Below are positions 51,616-60,651 of a stretch of 64,000 nucleotides of DNA, in pieces. The notes beneath the pieces were generated by a model. It saw only the letters and a program-made list of their open reading frames with translations, had not been told where the DNA came from and made no database searches. Numbering within the stretch: position 1 is the first letter of the stretch; every line of letters begins with the position of its first letter. A program made the translations under genes and the position numbers. Source of the stretch: Ruminococcus_G sp050944415 (GTDB taxonomy: Bacteria; Bacillota; Clostridia; Lachnospirales; Lachnospiraceae); NCBI GenBank assembly GCA_050944415.1, contig JBMNRA010000004.1:3829-67828 (forward strand). Direction: 5' to 3'.

Positions 51616-53406
51616 TCAAAGGGCTTTTGTTGCATCCTGCAGCCAATCCCTTTCTTCTTCTGTTTTCATCATTGGAAGCAGCTTTTCTCTAACCACTGCA
51701 TGATATGCATTCAGGAGATCTCTTTCCCTGTTCCCCATAAGTCCGGTTAAAACAGCTTCCCTCTCAAAGGGTACCAATGTCAGCACTTCCCAGTTCATAA
51801 ACCTGCCAAAATCATTTTTTTCTTTTTTACGGCAGATCAGAAGATTTTCCAGACGGATTCCATACTCTCCTTCTATATAAATACCCGGTTCATTGGATAC
51901 TACCATTCCTTCCTCCAAAACTGTCACTGCCGATCCGGTTCTGTGACGCCACCGGACAGCCTGAGGGCCTTCGTGTACATTCATCAAAAATCCCACACCA
52001 TGGCCGGTTCCGTGCTGATAATCGAGGCCCGCTTCCCACAGTGATAACCGGGCCGCCAGATCCAGATTCTCTCCGCTGCAGCCATACGGAAACGTAAGCG
52101 CCGCCAGTCTCAGATTTCCCATCAGCACTCTTGTGTAATGTTCCTTCTGTTTTTCAGACAATAGTCCCAGCGCAACCGTTCTCGTGATATCCGTCGTCCC
52201 TTCCCGATACTGTCCACCGGTGTCCATCAGAAGAAATCCTGCCGCCTCCAGCTCCCGGTCAGTATCCTGACTGGCACTGTAATGGACGACAGCTCCATGA
52301 TCCTGATATGCCACAATCGGATCAAAACTGGGCAGCAGATAACTGTCCCACTCCCGGCGGAATTCTTCCAGCTTTTTTGCCGCACTGATTTCCGTAATTT
52401 TTTCTTTTCCCACATGTTTTTTCAGCCAGAAAAGGAATCGGGTCACTGCTGCTCCATCCTTTAAATGAGCTTTCCGGAAATTCTGAAGCTCCGTCTCATT
52501 TTTTACTGCCTTCGCCGGCTCCACCGGAGAACTTTCACTGATCACCCGGGCAGCGCCATCCAGACTCTGAAACAGCTTCCTGTTTACACGTTCCTGATCA
52601 GCCCATATACGCCTGCCTGCTGATATCCGGGCCAGATCCCCGTATATATCATCATAAATCTTTGTCTCAATTCCATGTTTCAATGCCCACTGAAGCATCT
52701 TCTCATTCCATGCACTCTTCTGCAGATACAAAGAAGCACGCTTTTCTTCAACAACGGCAAAGGCCAGCGGCAGCAAAGACATAGGAATATCGCTCCCTCT
52801 GATATTAAAAAGCCAGCAGATTTCATCCAGTACGGAAAGAACCAGCAAATCCGCCCCTTTTTCTCTCATCTTGTCTCTGATATATGCAATTTTTTCTTCC
52901 GTCCCAACTCCGGAAATCTCCGGCGGCAGCAGACAGACGGGATGCGCCGAACGGGCCGGCCTGTCTTTCCATACTCTGTCTGTCAGGTCGCCGCAATCTC
53001 TGAAAAAAGCCTGTTTCTCCCGCGCAAGGCTCTGCAGCTTCTCTGCCTGACTCTCACTGATAACCGCCCCGTCAGCAGCCAGGCACTGGCCTTCCCTCAG
53101 ATTCTCCTTCAAAAAATCATAAAGAGAAGGGACATCTTCCATCCCCTCTTTAAATAATGTAATGCCGCTTCCTTTCAGCTGTTTCTGCGCCTGAATATGA
53201 TATCTGGCGTCTGTCCACAGTCCCGCTCCTTCCTGCCAGATCAAAGCCGTACCGGCTGATCCCGTAAAACCGGTAATAAACTCCCGGCATTTGAAAGACT
53301 CTCCCACGTATTCTGACCCATGAGGATCATCGGTGGGAATCAGATAATAATCCACTTTTTCCTGCTGCATCACCTGGCGCAGTGACTTTAATCTGTCTTT
53401 AACCAT
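51616..53406 (-). CDS. Aminopeptidase P family (Xaa-Pro) metallopeptidase
   Basis: A 596-residue three-domain enzyme that removes an N-terminal residue before proline. Two creatinase-like N domains (about 1-315) precede the catalytic pita-bread domain with the metal ligands in LMDTGGQYREGTTDITR, YQHGTGHGVGFLMNVHEGP and NEPGIYIEGEYGIRLEN, then a C-terminal tail typical of the eukaryote-like long form. It is cytoplasmic (no signal peptide). The gene is divergent from yjbQ. Confidence 0.93.
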   Translation of the reverse strand: MVKDRLKSLRQVMQQEKVDYYLIPTDDPHGSEYVGESFKCREFITGFTGSAGTALIWQEGAGLWTDARYHIQAQKQLKGSGITLFKEGMEDVPSLYDFLKENLREGQCLAADGAVISESQAEKLQSLAREKQAFFRDCGDLTDRVWKDRPARSAHPVCLLPPEISGVGTEEKIAYIRDKMREKGADLLVLSVLDEICWLFNIRGSDIPMSLLPLAFAVVEEKRASLYLQKSAWNEKMLQWALKHGIETKIYDDIYGDLARISAGRRIWADQERVNRKLFQSLDGAARVISESSPVEPAKAVKNETELQNFRKAHLKDGAAVTRFLFWLKKHVGKEKITEISAAKKLEEFRREWDSYLLPSFDPIVAYQDHGAVVHYSASQDTDRELEAAGFLLMDTGGQYREGTTDITRTVALGLLSEKQKEHYTRVLMGNLRLAALTFPYGCSGENLDLAARLSLWEAGLDYQHGTGHGVGFLMNVHEGPQAVRWRHRTGSAVTVLEEGMVVSNEPGIYIEGEYGIRLENLLICRKKEKNDFGRFMNWEVLTLVPFEREAVLTGLMGNRERDLLNAYHAVVREKLLPMMKTEEERDWLQDATKAL

Positions 53407-53480
53407 GCTCTCCTCCTGTTCTCTTTTTTCTCTTTCTGTGATATACTTTCCTCATAAAAATTATATGGAGGTACATATTT

Positions 53481-53933
53481 ATGGCTGTTTATACAAAAGT
53501 AAAGGACTACTATACGAAAGGCCACATGGGCATGATTGATGTAACTGATGATTTCCAGGCAGCTGTCACAGAAGCCTGCGGCAAGCATCATATCTCTGCC
53601 GGGATTATCACCGGATTTACTACCGGCGGTGTTGCAGCCCTCACCACTCTGGAATTTGAACCTGGAATGGTCACAAAGGATTTAAAGGAAGCTCTGGACG
53701 TTTTCTCCCCTTACCGTGATGAAAACGGGAGGGTGATTCATTATAAGCACCATGATACCTGGCACGATGACAACGGATCCAGCCATATAAAATCCGCTGT
53801 CCTCTCTCCCTTTATCACCATACCCTTCGTAGAAGGAAAAATCACCATCGGTCCATGGCAGAATCTGACTCTGGTAGAATGCGATACCAAGGACCGGCAC
53901 AGAGAGATTGTCTTCCAAGTCATGGGAGAATAA
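53481..53933 (+). CDS. YjbQ family protein (UPF0047)
   Basis: A 150-residue UPF0047/YjbQ protein with the family's histidine region YKHHDTWHDDNGSSHIKSA and the ending WQNLTLVECDTKDRHREIVFQVMGE. Relatives show weak thiamine-phosphate synthase activity, which may not be physiological. GGAGG lies upstream. The gene ends at the same base where the convergent exporter gene begins its stop codon. Confidence 0.9.
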   Translation: MAVYTKVKDYYTKGHMGMIDVTDDFQAAVTEACGKHHISAGIITGFTTGGVAALTTLEFEPGMVTKDLKEALDVFSPYRDENGRVIHYKHHDTWHDDNGSSHIKSAVLSPFITIPFVEGKITIGPWQNLTLVECDTKDRHREIVFQVMGE

Positions 53934-55538
53934 TTACCTCTGCAGTTCCGTAAAACGGCGGCTTCCTCCTTCTTTCAGATAAAAATACATCCCTGCGGAG
54001 GAAGCCAGCAGTATCATGCAGTGGACAAGCATTAAAAATCCCCAACTCATACCTGCCACAGCCAGCATAATGTAGCCGAAAACGGGAGCTCCTATCAGAA
54101 CTACGGCAAGAAGCAGCGTCAAAAAGGGTGACAGTCCCTGCTTTACCGCTGCCGTTTCATTGCTCCATTCCAATTTGGGGAATCTCAGATTTACAATCAC
54201 TCCCAGAAATCCCACCGCCAGATTAAAACATAAAGGCAGCAGAAATACCAGAATTCTGGACAGCCAGTCCATAGGCAGAATAATATTCAGAACAAGCGCC
54301 GCCACACAGACCGGCACACCGCCTGTTACCACATGCATATTGACTTTTGCCATTAAAATCCGGACCGGCTCCACCGGAAGGCTCTGGGAAATCCACAGAT
54401 TTTTCCCTTCTACGGAAATACTGGGAGCAGACATAATATTAAAAGATACCAGACTGGCCAGCGCCAGTGCCGCAGCGCCGCCCACATAGCCTGCAAAACG
54501 TCCGGGAATCATTCCAATGAACTGATGCAGCGCGTCAATCTTTATCACCGCAAAAACTATCAGTATCAGCATAAAAACCGTTCCCGTAGACGCATTGATC
54601 ATATACATGGAATTCGTTCCAAAATAGCGAAGCTCTTTTTTAAGAAGCGCCATATCCACACTGCTGACATGAACTTCATTTTCTCGGTACTTTTTCCTGA
54701 TTCTTCCTTTTTTTGTAGCCGTGATATAAAAGAAACTCCGTGAAAGAATCCACATCATAACGGCAAAAGGAACAGCTGCACAGATTACAAAGAGAAGCAG
54801 GCTGAACATACTGCCTTCTCCGGCGGCCGCACCCAGATGATAAATGGGAAACAGCGTCTTTCTTACCGTTTCTGCAATCCCTGTGCCATGTTCCGTCATC
54901 CACTGTATATAGGATGAAATCCTGCTGTAGCCATAAAAATAAAGAGCGAAAAAGGCAACATAAAGCACCACACTGACCAGATGCTTAAAAGGAAGTCTGG
55001 CGCTCAGCACAGCTAACAGCCAGCCCAGAAGCGCGTTTATCGTTATGCTGATCAAAGGAAGCAGCAGAAAAATAACGATCGCCGAAAAAAAGGAGGCAGC
55101 AGAAAATCCGGCAAAAAAACCATATACCACGTAAGCCGGAATCAGCACGAAAGCCTGCCAGAGGTATGCCAGCAGCAAAAGTGTAAGCATCCGGCTCATC
55201 AGAATATACAAAGGCTGAATCGGCATAGAAAGCAGAAGCTCATTATCCTTCGCATCAAACAATACCGTTTTGGACGCAAAAATTCCCCCGACAATATTCA
55301 GAAGAATGCTGATTCCTCCCATCAGCGAAAAGTAAAACCAGTCCAGTCCCGCCTGATGAAGAGGCAGGCAAAGCGCGGCCGATATCATGGCAAACAGAAA
55401 GAAAAGGCAGCCTATCACATATACGCCCAGGATACCCATTCCCACTTTCAGAGCAATCCCCGGCTTCTTTTTCCCGGAAGACCGGAACAATGATGACAGA
55501 AGCAGCAGAACTTCCGACTGAAACAATGCTTTAAACAT
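53934..55538 (-). CDS. ABC exporter membrane protein of unknown substrate
   Basis: A 534-residue polytopic protein with about twelve helices in two sets, with the ABC-2-like segments FDAKDNELLLSMPIQPLYIL near residue 115 and SVEGKNLWISQSLPVEPVRI near 375. These paired motifs resemble duplicated ABC-2 permeases seen in Clostridia, where the substrate is unknown. The start is ATG 55538 with GGAGGGAG before it, overlapping the ATPase gene by eight bases; the two proteins should form one exporter. Confidence 0.82.
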   Translation of the reverse strand: MFKALFQSEVLLLLSSLFRSSGKKKPGIALKVGMGILGVYVIGCLFFLFAMISAALCLPLHQAGLDWFYFSLMGGISILLNIVGGIFASKTVLFDAKDNELLLSMPIQPLYILMSRMLTLLLLAYLWQAFVLIPAYVVYGFFAGFSAASFFSAIVIFLLLPLISITINALLGWLLAVLSARLPFKHLVSVVLYVAFFALYFYGYSRISSYIQWMTEHGTGIAETVRKTLFPIYHLGAAAGEGSMFSLLLFVICAAVPFAVMMWILSRSFFYITATKKGRIRKKYRENEVHVSSVDMALLKKELRYFGTNSMYMINASTGTVFMLILIVFAVIKIDALHQFIGMIPGRFAGYVGGAAALALASLVSFNIMSAPSISVEGKNLWISQSLPVEPVRILMAKVNMHVVTGGVPVCVAALVLNIILPMDWLSRILVFLLPLCFNLAVGFLGVIVNLRFPKLEWSNETAAVKQGLSPFLTLLLAVVLIGAPVFGYIMLAVAGMSWGFLMLVHCMILLASSAGMYFYLKEGGSRRFTELQR

Positions 55539-56244
55539 GATCTCCCTCCAGCTCCAGGAATACTGTCTCCAGCGATTCATCTCCGATTACCTCTTCCGTC
55601 GGACCGCTTTTCACCAGTTTCCCCTGTTTGATAATGGCAATCTCATCACACAGCTTTTCCGCTACTTCCAATACATGAGTAGAAAAGAAAATAGCGCCGC
55701 CTTTGTCACAGATCTCACGCATCAGAATTTTAACCTGATGAGAGGCCTTCGGATCCAGACCCACAAAAGGCTCATCCATAATCAGAAGCCTGGGCTCATG
55801 AATCAGCGCCGACATCAGGGCCAGCTTTTGCTTCATCCCGTGAGAGTAAGCGCTCAGCTGTTCTCCCAGATCTTCCGTTATCTCAAACAGATCGGCATAA
55901 TAACGGATTCTTTCTTTTCTGACCTCTTTGTCCACCCCGTAAATATCTGCAATAAAATTGAGATATCGGATACCGCTCATAAATTCATAAAGGTCCGGAT
56001 TATCGGGAATATATGCCATGATTTTTTTACAGTCGATGGGCTGATTTTTTATGGACATTCCATTGACCAGAATTTCTCCCTCTTCAAAGTTTAATATCCC
56101 GCAGCAGGATTTAATCGTAGTTGTTTTCCCTGCGCCGTTGTGACCGATAAAACCATAGATCTCTCCCGGCTTAATATGAAGCGACAGATTATCCACCGCT
56201 ATTTTTTCTCCATATCGCTTTGTCAATCCTTCTATCCTAAGCAT
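55531..56244 (-). CDS. ABC exporter ATP-binding protein
   Basis: A 237-residue ATPase of the CcmA/YthP-like export class. Walker A FIGHNGAGKTTT is near residue 34, signature LSAYSHGMKQKLALM near 130 and Walker B LLIMDEPFVGLDPKA near 150. The signature reads SHGMKQ, usual in this class. ATG 56244 follows GGAGAG. It heads a two-gene operon with the adjacent permease and has a strong promoter. Confidence 0.92.
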   Translation of the reverse strand: MLRIEGLTKRYGEKIAVDNLSLHIKPGEIYGFIGHNGAGKTTTIKSCCGILNFEEGEILVNGMSIKNQPIDCKKIMAYIPDNPDLYEFMSGIRYLNFIADIYGVDKEVRKERIRYYADLFEITEDLGEQLSAYSHGMKQKLALMSALIHEPRLLIMDEPFVGLDPKASHQVKILMREICDKGGAIFFSTHVLEVAEKLCDEIAIIKQGKLVKSGPTEEVIGDESLETVFLELEGDHV

Positions 56245-56270
56245 TTTTCTCTCCTGTCTTTTTTTCACCC

Positions 56271-56299
56271 ATTATAATAGCATATTCAGCCAAAGGCAA
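56271..56299 (-). promoter_or_regulatory. Promoter of the ABC exporter genes
   Basis: TTGCCT (56294-56299, minus strand), a 17-base spacer and TATAAT (56271-56276), about 25 bases before the ATPase start. Confidence 0.65.
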
Positions 56300-56335
56300 A
56301 CATTTCAGAAAAATTATCATGATTTATTAGGTATT

Positions 56336-56668
56336 CTATCCTTTCAAATTCTCCAAAGCAGACGGATTATTTTTGAGAATTGCTCCAACGATGGGGCAGG
56401 TTTCCAATTCTGAACAACCGCCACAAGTGGAAACCCCTTTTCCCAAAGCACATTTCCTAATTTCGCATATATTCTCGCAAAATACCGTTTTTGCCCCGTT
56501 TACGCGACAGCCCTCGCAGTTAATATGTTCCGGCAGAATGGGGGCGTTATTTAACTCTGCCCATAATTTCGCCGTTTTCTCACGTAATGCCTGATCCTCA
56601 TTGACAGTCGCAAGATATGCGTCACATTTTTCGCAATCCAGGCCACAATATCCGACCATCTCTTTCAT
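56336..56668 (-). CDS. DUF3795 cysteine-rich protein
   Basis: A 110-residue protein with eleven or so cysteines in pairs: GYCGLDCEKCDAY at the N-terminus, INCEGCRVNG, CENICEIRKCALGKG and STCGGCSELETCPIVG. This is the pattern of DUF3795, a family probably binding zinc or an Fe-S cluster; its role is unknown. AGGAGG lies upstream. Its codon use and smaller GC content look slightly different from neighbours by eye, so recent acquisition is possible. Confidence 0.85.
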   Translation of the reverse strand: MKEMVGYCGLDCEKCDAYLATVNEDQALREKTAKLWAELNNAPILPEHINCEGCRVNGAKTVFCENICEIRKCALGKGVSTCGGCSELETCPIVGAILKNNPSALENLKG

Positions 56669-56721
56669 AGATTATGTTCCTCCTAATGCTTTTCTTACAT
56701 CTGCAAAAAACTATGTCTGAT

Positions 56722-56764
56722 AAAAAGAAGTGAGCAGTCAGATCTATAAAATCGTACTGCTCAC
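56722..56764 (-). terminator. Terminator after tRNA-Leu
   Basis: GTGAGCAGT (56764-56756) pairs with ACTGCTCAC (56738-56730) on the minus strand and is followed by TTCTTTTTA. It lies about 60 bases beyond the tRNA. Confidence 0.7.
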
Positions 56765-56822
56765 CCTATAAAAACTACTCAAACCACTGATTTTTTTGCG
56801 GTTTTAAGTATCGTCTCTCTAA

Positions 56823-56905
56823 TGCCGGCAGCGGGACTTGAACCCGCACGTGGTTGCCCACAACAGATTTTGAGTCTGCCTCGTCTGCCATTCCGACACG
56901 CCGGC
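56823..56905 (-). tRNA. tRNA-Leu (anticodon CAA)
   Basis: The minus strand folds as a class II tRNA: acceptor GCCGGCG/CGCCGGC-type stem (6-7 pairs), D-arm with GGAATGGCAGAC, anticodon stem GCAGA/TCTGT around loop CTCAAAA (anticodon CAA, reading UUG), a long variable arm GTGGGCAACCAC and the T-arm GCGGGTTCAAGTCCCGC. The CCA end is not encoded; discriminator A is followed by TTAG. The long variable arm supports leucine. Confidence 0.93.
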
Positions 56906-56963
56906 TTGATTTTTGAACCGAAATTGATTCTATCATAATTTGCATAAAACTGCAAGTGTTTTT

Positions 56964-56993
56964 TTCGGGAAAGGGAAGTTCCCATTTCCCGAA
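56964..56993. repeat. Perfect hairpin at the end of the galactosidase operon
   Basis: TTCGGGAAA (56964-56972) pairs with TTTCCCGAA (56985-56993) and GGGAA with TTCCC within. T-runs flank it on the plus strand, so the minus-strand transcript of the operon sees a hairpin followed by A rather than T. It may be a processing or stability element rather than a normal terminator. Confidence 0.5.
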
Positions 56994-57005
56994 TTCTTTT
57001 TGCTG

Positions 57006-59225
57006 TTATTTTGCTTTTAATACATAAAGCCGGGAATCAAAATCACAGCTTGGAGGATTATCATCCGTCTCTTCTCCGGTAGAACCATCTGATGTAATCA
57101 GGCCGATATTCATCAGCTCACTGCCGTAATAATCTGCTTTTTCATTGACGCTGTAAATTTTATCCGGATTTAGACCCATCAAACGGATTCGCGTAAACGG
57201 TAAATTCACACCATTCAAAAATTTATAATACCCCACAATCGCCACGTCTTTCTCTTCATTGACACACATCCAGCTCATGTGATTGCTTTCAAAAGGACTT
57301 TCCAGACGATAAAAGGTACCAAACTGCAAAATTCTCCGATACTTTTTCATAAACTCTACCTGCCTGCTCACCAATGCCAACTCCTCCTTACTTAGCTGAT
57401 TCAAATCAAGCTCATAGCCAAAAGTACCAAAGCAGGCCACATTGGCACGGGTTCTCAGAGGCGTTATTCGATGCGCCTGCTGATTTGGAACAGCAGATAC
57501 ATGAGCACCCATACAGCTTATGGGATAACACAGGGATGTTCCATACTGAATCTTCATTCGTTCTGCAGCATCAGTGTCATCACTTACCCAACCCTGAGGT
57601 GCATAATACAGAATTCCCGGATCAAACCGGCCTCCTCCGGAAGCACAGGATTCAAACAGAACGTATGGGAATTCAGAAGTAAGCCTTTCATACAGATCAT
57701 AGACTCCCAGAATATATCGATGCATGATTTCTCCCTGGCGGTCAGCCGGAAGAGCTTCTGAATATGGTTCTGTCATACAGCGGTTCATATCCCATTTAAT
57801 ATAGGAAATCTTCGCTTCTCTCAGAAGCTTTGCAAGCACCTCATAAATATAATCCACCACTTCTTTTCGGCTGTAGTCCAGAACATATTGATTTCGTCCG
57901 TGGCACAATTTTCTTCCCGGCGTATGAATCACCCAGTCTGGATGCGCACGGTACAAATTAGAATTCATATTTACCATTTCCGGTTCAATCCAAAGACCAA
58001 ATTTCATGCCTAACGCCTCAATTTTTTCTGCCAAACCATGAATTCCATCCTGCAACCGCTGCAAATTGGGATACCAGTCTCCCAGGCCCGAGGTATCATC
58101 CACACGATCGCCATACCACCCGTCATCCAGCACGAACATCTCAATTCCCTGCTTTTTTGCAGTTTCAGCAATATGCAGCAGTTTCTCTTCCGTAAAATCA
58201 AATCCCGTCGCTTCCCAGTTATTAATCAGAATAGGACGGGGCCGATCTCTCCAGTATCCTCTGGCAAGGCGTTCCCGATACAGCTTGTGGAAAACCTGAC
58301 TCATGCCGTTCAGTCCTTCTTCTGAATATACTGCCACTGCCTCCGGCGTCTGAAATCTCTGCTCTGGCTCAAGCTTCCAGCAAAAATTCAAAGGATGAAT
58401 CCCGAGAGTTAGCCGTGTAACGTCATAATGATCCACCTCTGCCCTTGCAAGGAAATTTCCAGAATAAACCAGGCTGAACCCAATGGCTTCACCGTTTTTT
58501 TCTGTGGCCTCCGGCCTTTTCAGAATCACAAACGGATTATGATTATGTGAGGATGTGCCTCTGACACTTCCCACGCTTTGTACCCCTGGCCGCAGCGGTG
58601 TGGAGATAATATAACGTTCTCTACACCAGGCTCCGGAAAGCTGTACCCATTCATAGTTACAATCTGGAAAGTCCAAAGACAGGCTCATGGCATCTTTGAT
58701 GTATACGCTGTCCGTTCCTGTATTGACAAAACGTGCAGATCGTGAAATCGCCGGAATATCTGTAAAAATGGAGTATAAAAGCTCAATTTTTATTTCTGTT
58801 ACCTCGTCCTTTACAGTAATAATCAGTGTCTCCGCCTCATCATCAGATTCACAGTAGGTGGCGGGAAGACCTTCCAGTTTTGGCTTTCCCTTTTCCACCC
58901 GGTAAGAATCAAAAACAAAATCTGTAATGGAACTTCCGTTTTTCTGCAGAATTCTCACAGCCGGTTCCCGGAAATCCCCGCTTCCATAGGACGGGTACTC
59001 CTGTTTTATATGTTCCATTGAGAATCTCAAATCTCCCGGATAAACGTATGCGGTCATGGAACGTCTTACCATCTCCAGAAGATAATCGTAATTGTCCCGA
59101 TGGTTCACAGCCTTCCCGAAAAACAGATGTCCGAGATGTCGATTTGGTAAAATTTTTATAATATAACTGATCATTCCATTTGTTAAATGAAACGTACCGC
59201 TCTTTTCTTCAAAAAAAATACTCAT
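57006..59225 (-). CDS. Alpha-galactosidase, glycoside hydrolase family 36
   Basis: A 739-residue cytoplasmic enzyme releasing galactose from raffinose-type sugars or melibiose. The N-terminal beta-sandwich covers about 1-320; the TIM barrel has MFVLDDGWYGDR near 370, the nucleophile in YIKWDMNR near 475 and the acid/base Asp in GWVSDDTDAAER near 545, preceded by the binding motif ESCASGGGRFD. No signal peptide, so its substrate is imported by the transporter encoded upstream in the same run. It is the last gene of the operon. Confidence 0.95.
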   Translation of the reverse strand: MSIFFEEKSGTFHLTNGMISYIIKILPNRHLGHLFFGKAVNHRDNYDYLLEMVRRSMTAYVYPGDLRFSMEHIKQEYPSYGSGDFREPAVRILQKNGSSITDFVFDSYRVEKGKPKLEGLPATYCESDDEAETLIITVKDEVTEIKIELLYSIFTDIPAISRSARFVNTGTDSVYIKDAMSLSLDFPDCNYEWVQLSGAWCRERYIISTPLRPGVQSVGSVRGTSSHNHNPFVILKRPEATEKNGEAIGFSLVYSGNFLARAEVDHYDVTRLTLGIHPLNFCWKLEPEQRFQTPEAVAVYSEEGLNGMSQVFHKLYRERLARGYWRDRPRPILINNWEATGFDFTEEKLLHIAETAKKQGIEMFVLDDGWYGDRVDDTSGLGDWYPNLQRLQDGIHGLAEKIEALGMKFGLWIEPEMVNMNSNLYRAHPDWVIHTPGRKLCHGRNQYVLDYSRKEVVDYIYEVLAKLLREAKISYIKWDMNRCMTEPYSEALPADRQGEIMHRYILGVYDLYERLTSEFPYVLFESCASGGGRFDPGILYYAPQGWVSDDTDAAERMKIQYGTSLCYPISCMGAHVSAVPNQQAHRITPLRTRANVACFGTFGYELDLNQLSKEELALVSRQVEFMKKYRRILQFGTFYRLESPFESNHMSWMCVNEEKDVAIVGYYKFLNGVNLPFTRIRLMGLNPDKIYSVNEKADYYGSELMNIGLITSDGSTGEETDDNPPSCDFDSRLYVLKAK

Positions 59226-59234
59226 CTTTATCTA

Positions 59235-59936
59235 TCAGCTTCCGCCTTCCAGCTTCCGCATCTCCTCCAAAATTTTTTTTTCGTTATTTTTTTCATCATG
59301 CTCATCTAATGGATCCAGATATTTTTCAAATAATCTCATCAAAAACATAGAATTTATAAAAGCGATAAGGGCAAAACCGCACAGGCACCATATAAACGCC
59401 GACAAGGGCAGAATCGCCAAGTTCGCATATGTCAGTACCATCGGTACTATGTTCAGGAATCCTATTAAAATCATATACAGCAGATTACTGCCAATAAAAA
59501 ACACACTGTTTTTAATACATCTTCGAATATTTCCTTCAAAACTTGCCATAACAGGAAACAGATACATGGAAATAAAGATAAGGGCAACAATGCCAATCCA
59601 GATAACAAAAACGCAGTTTTTTAATATCCCTGTCATATATGAACAGATACGCAGATCCGCATAGAAAAAAAATGCCAGACCAAGAATTCCTATCCAGGAT
59701 AGCGTCGCTTTTTTAAAATTATCCCGGAAACCATGAAAGAATTCACTGAATGGATTGATCTCTTTATACCGTATCAGTTTCAGCATACTATAATACATTG
59801 CACAGAATCCCGCTCCAGCCGTCACTAACGGAATTACCGTCAGCACAAACATAAGGTTAACCATAACAATCGTACCAATAAAGGTACAGATTCTGCCGAA
59901 GGCGCTGTCATTATTCAAAAAAGATAATCTCATCAA
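59235..59936 (-). CDS. YesL-like (DUF624) membrane protein
   Basis: A 233-residue membrane protein with about five helices, beginning LSFLNNDSAFGRICTFIGTI and having the family's FHGFRDNFKKATLSWIG near residue 68. DUF624/YesL proteins are encoded in carbohydrate uptake operons of Firmicutes; their role is unknown. It starts two bases after the stop of the preceding membrane-anchored protein gene and precedes the galactosidase. Confidence 0.85.
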   Translation of the reverse strand: MMRLSFLNNDSAFGRICTFIGTIVMVNLMFVLTVIPLVTAGAGFCAMYYSMLKLIRYKEINPFSEFFHGFRDNFKKATLSWIGILGLAFFFYADLRICSYMTGILKNCVFVIWIGIVALIFISMYLFPVMASFEGNIRRCIKNSVFFIGSNLLYMILIGFLNIVPMVLTYANLAILPLSAFIWCLCGFALIAFINSMFLMRLFEKYLDPLDEHDEKNNEKKILEEMRKLEGGS

Positions 59937-59938
59937 AT

Positions 59939-60610
59939 TTACTCCTGTAACAAATATTCCAAAAATTCTTCTACTGCATCCACGTGCTTTATCTGTGACG
60001 AAATTCCCAGTGCACAGCCTTCTGTATAAATTTTTTCCTCTGTCATCAGGATACTGTCACTGAGGTCAATTCCCACAGGCACATTTCTGATAGTTCCATC
60101 TTCCTCTTCCACTACAGTTGTAATCAGTTTGTCTTTATATTTTTCCATAAGAAATGCCGTTTTTTCATTATTCAGATCCATAAGACGTCCATTGGCTCCC
60201 AGTTCTTTCAGATTATCTGGCTCCATAACAACCGCGTCCAGTGTCTGACTATCGATCAACACTACAAGTTTTTCATAATAATGATTACCGGTAACATCTC
60301 CCTTTGTCATATCAAAAAATATCTCTTTATCAAAAATTACGTTGACTTTTCCCGTGTCTACACCAGCATCTGCAATATATTTTTTCCAGAAACCGGATCC
60401 GTTTTCTACCTCTGCATATGTATTGACAAAGCCCACATACAGATAAGTCTCACGATTTGCGTTTACCAGATGTATGGCAAAATAGACACAAAGGAAAAGA
60501 AGAGCAGCACCGCCAATCAGCCACAGTTTGTAATACTGCCAGACGTATTCCAGCTTTTTTCTGCGGGAAAGTCCTTTCAGTTTGTTTTTTTCCTGTTCCA
60601 ACCATTTCAC
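59939..60610 (-). CDS. Unknown membrane-anchored protein with binding-protein-like segment
   Basis: A 223-residue protein I do not recognise. A basic cytoplasmic N-terminus (about 1-28) leads to one helix (about 31-50, LWLIGGAALLFLCVYFAIHL) and an external domain of about 170 residues. Within it MEPDNLKELGANGRLMDLN resembles WMHSNNIQKYMDAGLLLDLN of the operon's solute-binding protein, the conserved segment of that family, and VPVGIDLSDSILM and HVDAVEEFLEYLL resemble its later parts. It may be a shortened, membrane-tethered binding-protein relative. It lies between the permease genes and YesL-like gene. Confidence 0.7.
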   Translation of the reverse strand: MKWLEQEKNKLKGLSRRKKLEYVWQYYKLWLIGGAALLFLCVYFAIHLVNANRETYLYVGFVNTYAEVENGSGFWKKYIADAGVDTGKVNVIFDKEIFFDMTKGDVTGNHYYEKLVVLIDSQTLDAVVMEPDNLKELGANGRLMDLNNEKTAFLMEKYKDKLITTVVEEEDGTIRNVPVGIDLSDSILMTEEKIYTEGCALGISSQIKHVDAVEEFLEYLLQE

Positions 60611-60651
60611 GATGCCACTCTCCTTCTCATGTTAACCTATTTAATTTTAAA

